DNA of 64,000 nucleotides from Lautropia sp. SCN 69-89 (GTDB taxonomy: Bacteria; Pseudomonadota; Gammaproteobacteria; Burkholderiales; Burkholderiaceae_E). How positions within the stretch are numbered: position 1 is the first letter of the stretch; every line of letters starts with the position of its first letter. Both the position numbers and the translations under genes were made by a program. The notes under the pieces are model-generated. The model did not search any database, had not been told where the DNA came from, and saw only the letters and a list, made by a program, of their open reading frames with translations. Positions 57,553 to 64,000 of this stretch are shown here, in pieces. The DNA is taken from positions 62,001 through 126,000 of the forward strand of contig MEED01000001.1 in NCBI GenBank assembly GCA_001724855.1. Reading direction: 5' to 3'.

Positions 57553-58210
57553 ATGGTGAAGATCCTCATCGTCGAGGACGAACGAAAGACGGGCGACTAT
57601 CTGCGGCAGGGACTCAGTGAAGCCGGATTCGTAGCGGACTTGGCCCGCGACGGCATCGACGGTGCGCATCTGGCGACGCAAAACGACTACGACCTCGTTG
57701 TGCTCGACGTGATGCTGCCCGGAATGGACGGCTGGGAGGTGCTCAGGCGCATCCGCGCGCAGGGCCGGTCAATGCCCGTACTGTTTCTCACCGCCCGCGA
57801 CCAGGTGGACGATCGCGTCAAAGGCCTGGAACTCGGCGCTGACGATTACCTCGTCAAGCCCTTCGCATTTTCAGAATTGCTGCGGGCTCGGGCGCGAGCA
57901 ACAGCGATTGCAGGTCGCCGATCTCGAGCTCGACCTGCTGCGGCGCAGAGTGGTTCGAGCGGGCAAGCGTATCGATCTCACCGCGAAGGAATTCGCGCTG
58001 CTCGAGCTGCTGCTGCGCCGTCAGGGCGAAGTCCTGCCGCGCTCGCTCATCGCCTCGCAGGTCTGGGACATGAACTTCGACAGCGACACGAACGTGATCG
58101 AGGTGGCGGTACGCCGCCTGCGTGCGAAGGTCGACGACGACTTCGAGCCGAAGCTGATCCACACTGTGCGCGGCATGGGCTACGTGATCGAGGCGCCGGA
58201 GCAAACCTGA
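57553..58210 (+). pseudogene. CopR/CusR-type response regulator broken in the interdomain linker
   Basis: ATG 57553 with GGAGG RBS. Receiver domain intact: [26 protein letters not shown], phosphoacceptor Asp in [20 protein letters not shown] and [11 protein letters not shown]. The frame then shifts near 57870-57900; the OmpR DNA-binding domain continues one base over from 57908 ([34 protein letters not shown]...[40 protein letters not shown]). About 7-8 linker residues (A/R-V-R-x-LLRR) seem deleted. The receiver frame stays open into the kinase, giving a potential receiver-kinase fusion. Either sequencing error or real decay. Confidence 0.8.
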
Positions 58211-59607
58211 TGCGAAAACGGCGATCGATCACGTTCCTGCTCACGCTGTATTTCTCGATCGCTTCGACCGCGGTTCTCCTCTTCGGAGGCTACTTCGTCG
58301 GGCGGCTGGTCGACGCACACCTGATGGAGCAGGACCAGGCCGTGCTCGAAGGAAAACTGGAGCTCGTGCGCAACGTGCTCTCGAAGGTGCGCACCGAAAG
58401 CGAGCTCGTCGCAGTGCACGACAAATTGGCCGAAGCGCTCGTCGGGCACCACGACCTGTTCGTTGCTGTCGTCGCGCCTGATGGCAGGAGGCTCTACAGG
58501 TCCGAAGGCTTCGGGCTCGCAAACGGGCCAGCGTGGTCGGTTCCGTCGGCCGATGCACCGCAGGCCGCCGAAGCGAGTATGCGAGAGCACGAAGGCCGAC
58601 TGTTTCGCTTCATCTCGATGACCGCGGACACCGGAATCGAGGGCGCGCAGCCGGCGGGGATCGTCGTCGCACTCAACATCGATTTCCATCGCCAGTTCAT
58701 GACCGACTTCCGCAACAGCCTGTGGGTGAGTGTCGCGGTTGGCATCGCGCTGTCCGCGCTGCTGGGCTGGTTCTCGGCGCGTCGGGGCCTCGCGCCCGCG
58801 CGCAAGGCGCTGAATCTGATGCAGCGCGTCTCCGCCGATCGGCTCGGCGAGCGCTTGCCGCCTGAATCGATGCCATCGGAGCTCGCTCCGCTCGCCGCGG
58901 CCTTCAACGACATGCTGGCGCGGCTCGAGGATTCGTTCCGGCGCCTGTCGGACTTCTCGTCGGATCTCGCACACGAGCTGCGCACGCCGGTCAGCAACCT
59001 GATGACGCAGACGCAGGTTGCACTCGCCCGTGCGCGCACCGCCGACGAATACCGCGAGATCCTGTACTCGAACCTTGAGGAGTACGAACGGCTCTCGCAG
59101 ATGACCTCCGACATGCTGTTCCTGGCCAAAGCCGACAACGGATTGATTACCACGCGAACCGAGAGCGTCGATCTGGCTTCTGAGGTCGAGCGCCTGTTTG
59201 CGTTCTACGAGGCGCTGGCCGAGGAGCGCGGCGTGCGGCTCGTACTCACCGGCGAGGGACGCGCACGCGCCGACCGCGACATGCTGCGGCGCGCGGTGAG
59301 CAACCTGTTATCGAACGCGATCCGGCACACCCCCCGCGACGGGGAGATTCGCGTGACGGTCGGCGCAGGTCGTGCCGGGCAGACCGAGTTGAGCGTCGAG
59401 AACCCCGGGCTGCCGATCGCGCCCGAACACCTGCCCCGGCTGTTCGACCGCTTCTATCGGGTCGATGCCTCGCGCCGGAAGGAGGGCGAGGGAGCGGGCC
59501 TCGGCCTCGCAATCGCGAAATCGATCGTCGAGGCCCACGGCGGATCGATCTCGGCGTCCAGCATGGAAGGGACGTTCCGCTTCGCGTTCACCGTGCCCGC
59601 CGCTTGA
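58210..59607 (+). CDS. CusS/CopS-type heavy-metal sensor histidine kinase
   Basis: 465 aa from ATG 58210, overlapping the regulator stop by 1 nt. TM1 about 9-28, periplasmic sensor 30-175, TM2 about 177-200, HAMP-like segment, H box [15 protein letters not shown] box [15 protein letters not shown] box [46 protein letters not shown]. Matches the heavy-metal sensor kinase family. With the adjacent regulator it would respond to Cu or Zn/Cd and control the divergent efflux relic and probably copA. Confidence 0.92.
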   Translation: MRKRRSITFLLTLYFSIASTAVLLFGGYFVGRLVDAHLMEQDQAVLEGKLELVRNVLSKVRTESELVAVHDKLAEALVGHHDLFVAVVAPDGRRLYRSEGFGLANGPAWSVPSADAPQAAEASMREHEGRLFRFISMTADTGIEGAQPAGIVVALNIDFHRQFMTDFRNSLWVSVAVGIALSALLGWFSARRGLAPARKALNLMQRVSADRLGERLPPESMPSELAPLAAAFNDMLARLEDSFRRLSDFSSDLAHELRTPVSNLMTQTQVALARARTADEYREILYSNLEEYERLSQMTSDMLFLAKADNGLITTRTESVDLASEVERLFAFYEALAEERGVRLVLTGEGRARADRDMLRRAVSNLLSNAIRHTPRDGEIRVTVGAGRAGQTELSVENPGLPIAPEHLPRLFDRFYRVDASRRKEGEGAGLGLAIAKSIVEAHGGSISASSMEGTFRFAFTVPAA

Positions 59608-59820
59608 GCGCATGGAGCGCCCGAACTTCGTCAGCGCAGTCGAGACCCGATCTGCCGCGCCCGTTGAATCGGAAACAGGCGCGGAGCATAGTATTCGCCT
59701 CACCAGACCGAGGGCGTCCGCGCAGCGGGATCATTGCGCGCTTCGAACCACGGTGCAGCTACTCTGTCGACGAAGCCGCACTGCCGTTCGACGCGCTCGA
59801 GAGCATAGGAGAGGCGGATC

Positions 59821-60458
59821 GTGAACATTGCATTGATCGGCGCAAGCGGTTATGTCGGTTCGGCGCTGCGAAACGAGGCCTTGGCGCGCGGTCACAAGGT
59901 CACGGCCCTCGTTTCCCAGCCCGTCAAGCTCGAAGCGCAGGACAATCTCAGCGTGGTCAAGGCCGACGTGCTCGACGAGGCAGCGCTGGCCGGCTTGCTG
60001 CGAGGTCACGGCGCTGTCCTGAGCGCGTTCAGCGGGCAGGCGCAAGCCGACGTTCTCGGCTACTACCTGCGCGGCTTCCGCTCGATCATCGCCGCGGTGA
60101 AGAACTCCGGTGTGCCACGCCTGTGATGGTGGGCGGTGCGGGCAGCCTCGAAGCGGCGCCAGGCGTGCTGGTGATCGACACGCCGCAGTTCCCGGAGGCG
60201 TGGAAGGCGACCGCCGAGGGCGCGCGGCAAGCGCTGGAGTTGCTGAGGCAGGAGCGCACGCTCGACTGGACCATGCTCAGTCCCTCGGCGATGCTCGAAC
60301 CAGACAAGCGGACCGGTCAGTTCCGACTCGGCGACGACCGACTACTGGTAGACGCGAACGGCGAGAGTCGCATCTCGCTGGAGGACTACGCGGTGGCGAT
60401 GATCGACGAACTCGAGAAGCCGGCACATTCGCGACGGCGTTTCACGGTCGGGTACTGA
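59821..60458 (+). pseudogene. Frameshifted NAD(P)-binding (NmrA/SDR-like) protein
   Basis: Starts at GTG 59821. N-terminal Rossmann motif NIALIGASGYVGSALRNEALARGHKVTALV, then KADVLDEAALAGLLRGHGAVLSAFSG. At 60124 a TGA interrupts (..GVPRL) and the rest continues in the +2 frame from ATG 60126: MVGGAGSLEAAPGVLVIDTPQFPEAWK...DWTMLSPSAMLEPDKRTGQFRLG...RFTVGY. Together they form one typical NAD(P)-binding oxidoreductase. One or two bases are missing around 60121; the stop-start overlap (TGATG) could also permit coupled translation of two halves. Confidence 0.75.
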
Positions 60459-60461
60459 GCT

Positions 60462-60932
60462 TCAGCGTCCGCGCGCTGCCCGCTCGCGCTCTTCGTGGCG
60501 CCGCTGCACGTCCGCGGGCCACGTCGAACGAATGTACGCGAGCACGGCACGGATCTCGGGGTCGGAAAGCGTGCCACCGAACGCCGGCATATCGCTCTCG
60601 TAGCCCGCGGGCGCGTATTTTTCGACACCGTCCTTCACGATCCCGAACAGCACATCCGACGGATGGTGCCAGGTATGACCGGTCGCGTCGTGCGGCGGCG
60701 CCGGCATGCGCCCCGAAGGCAGGCGCTTCATCCAGTCGGGCTGGCCTTCGAGATTCGCGCCGTGGCAACTCGCGCAGTACCGGTCGTACAGCGTACGGCC
60801 CTGCCCAAGAACGGCAGCATCGTTCGTCTCGATCCACTTCCCCCGCGGCGAAAGCGCGATCTGTTGCCATCCCAGCGCCACGCTCGCCGCGATCGCGAGT
60901 GCGGCGAGCGAAATCCAGATCCAACGCGTCAT
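60462..60932 (-). CDS. Single-heme cytochrome c
   Basis: 156 aa, N-terminal membrane anchor or signal MTRWIWISLAALAIAASVALGW, heme site CASCH in RTLYDRYCASCHGANLEGQPDW, and axial Met probably in ESDMPAFGGTLSD. It begins 8 nt after copA, same strand, so co-transcribed. Its role with a copper ATPase is unclear; it may act in periplasmic redox protection or oxidise Cu(I). Confidence 0.87.
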   Translation of the reverse strand: MTRWIWISLAALAIAASVALGWQQIALSPRGKWIETNDAAVLGQGRTLYDRYCASCHGANLEGQPDWMKRLPSGRMPAPPHDATGHTWHHPSDVLFGIVKDGVEKYAPAGYESDMPAFGGTLSDPEIRAVLAYIRSTWPADVQRRHEERERAARGR

Positions 60933-60940
60933 TCCGTTCC

Positions 60941-63316
<2,376 letters not shown>

Positions 63317-63384
63317 GAAGTCATTCCTTTTCGTGCTCAATCCTCGATGCTAGCGACTGAATAGAACTACATCCTTACGCCGCG

Positions 63385-63400
63385 ATTACATTCCGGTCAT
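63385..63400. promoter_or_regulatory. Candidate 'cop box' between copA and secreted-protein gene
   Basis: ATTACATTCCGGTCAT shares the left half ATTACA and most of the right half with the box at 57469-57484. It lies in the 223-bp gap between divergent copA and the gene at 63540. Confidence 0.4.
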
Positions 63401-63539
63401 CTTCAAGAGACCGCACGCATTACACGATCCTCATCCTCCGGTCGCCGTCCCGTCATCCGCGGAAAGGCACGATCGCTGCAACCGCATGGCGCTGCACGTC
63501 GTGTGCGCGTAAGCGGTCAATCCGGAGGAAAGTCGAATC

Positions 63540-63863
63540 GTGTCATTCGTGAAAACCGTTACCGCAGCGCTCGTAGCGAGCCTCTCACTGCCCGTCTTCG
63601 CGGGGCTCGATTTCTGGCTCATCGAGAAGGCGCGCAGCGCACGCCAGGCAGAAGCTCAACGCTCGGGCTCCGACTCGAAAAATGCAGCCGGTTGCCCCCC
63701 GGACAGGCTCGTACTGCCGCTGGATCACGGCCCTCGCGCGCAAACGACGCCCTATCTGAACGAACGGCGCAAACAGCGATACGAGGAGCAACTGCGCAAT
63801 TGTGAGAGTGCGCGAATTCCGGCCGCCCCAGCTGCTTCAGGATCCACAGGCGGCGCGGGCTGA
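63540..63863 (+). CDS. Small secreted protein of unknown function
   Basis: 107 aa starting at GTG 63540 with RBS GGAGGAA. Signal peptide VSFVKTVTAALVASLSLPVFA; mature part contains FWLIEKARSARQAEAQRSGSDSKNAAGCPPDRLVLPLDHGPRAQTTPYLNERRKQRYEEQLRNCESAR with two Cys. No family recognised. Divergent from copA with a shared cop-box-like sequence, so it may be a metal-induced periplasmic protein. Confidence 0.55.
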   Translation: MSFVKTVTAALVASLSLPVFAGLDFWLIEKARSARQAEAQRSGSDSKNAAGCPPDRLVLPLDHGPRAQTTPYLNERRKQRYEEQLRNCESARIPAAPAASGSTGGAG

Positions 63864-64000
63864 TCGGCGCACCAACATCGAGTGCGCCAACGGACGATCC
63901 GCATCTGGCGCCTCCTGGTCAGCTCGTCGCTGCCGCACGCAATGCGTCACTTCACGCGCGCCACCGCGATGTTCGAGTGCATGGGGAAGACGAGAAACCC

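Noticed and set aside
63947-64000. A short minus-strand frame ending in VFPMHSNIAVARVK then TGA at the window edge
   Set aside because: Only 17 codons are visible and no family can be named; it may be the C-terminus of a further metal-related gene but this cannot be supported.

Overview
The window is very GC-rich, gene-dense DNA from a Gram-negative proteobacterium, most likely a betaproteobacterium of the order Burkholderiales. The basis is the gene content (SUF operon with SufU/SufT and an Rrf2 regulator, adjacent pepN and fbp, pobA, NnrS, TonB receptor, NodT outer-membrane factor) and the pervasive ATGA/GTGA stop-start overlaps. Nothing seen fixes genus or species. No rRNA, tRNA, CRISPR array or intact transposase was found.

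Layout. 1-6.4 kb: Fe-S assembly operon iscR-sufBCDSU-sufT on the minus strand, cut by the window start at sufT, with a self-overlapping palindromic promoter in front of iscR. 6.4-9.5 kb: an FmdE-like gene divergent from a TetR regulator, then a divergent stand-alone GroEL. 9.5-11.7 kb: a thiol/redox locus (CXXC protein and TlpA-like protein versus a Cys4 MarR regulator and a TauE/SafE exporter) with two identical 17-bp palindromes between the divergent units. 11.7-15.5 kb: MFS transporter; PepSY-response regulator-kinase operon. 15.5-20.8 kb: tetR-hlyD-permease-ATPase-nodT tripartite exporter operon. 20.9-27.1 kb: TonB receptor, three-gene ABC importer and NnrS, continuous and overlapping. 27.1-30.8 kb: two overlapping phosphoribosyltransferases, a five-heme cytochrome c and a PsiF-repeat protein.

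30.8-47 kb: phosphatase, pobA, USP plus Kef-type antiporter, ribosome hibernation factor, a ferritin-like pair, an orphan MalK-type ATPase, an EamA transporter, the ogt/adaA-alkA repair pair, pyruvate carboxylase, and a secreted kexin-like protease followed by a 4-nt-overlapping gene that looks like a detached subtilase prodomain. 47-55.3 kb: DUF4136 lipoprotein, pepN, fbp, and a Pat-type acyltransferase with an HDAC-family deacetylase.

55.4-64 kb is different in character: lower-GC LysR gene, a REP-like hairpin, a truncated 5' gene end, relics of an IS21 istB and of a CzcC/CusC-type outer-membrane factor, a copper/heavy-metal two-component system with a damaged response regulator, a frameshifted NAD(P)-binding protein, a cytochrome c and a His-rich copper P-type ATPase. 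Two candidate 'cop boxes' tie the regulator to the relic and to the ATPase. It reads as a decaying metal-resistance island.
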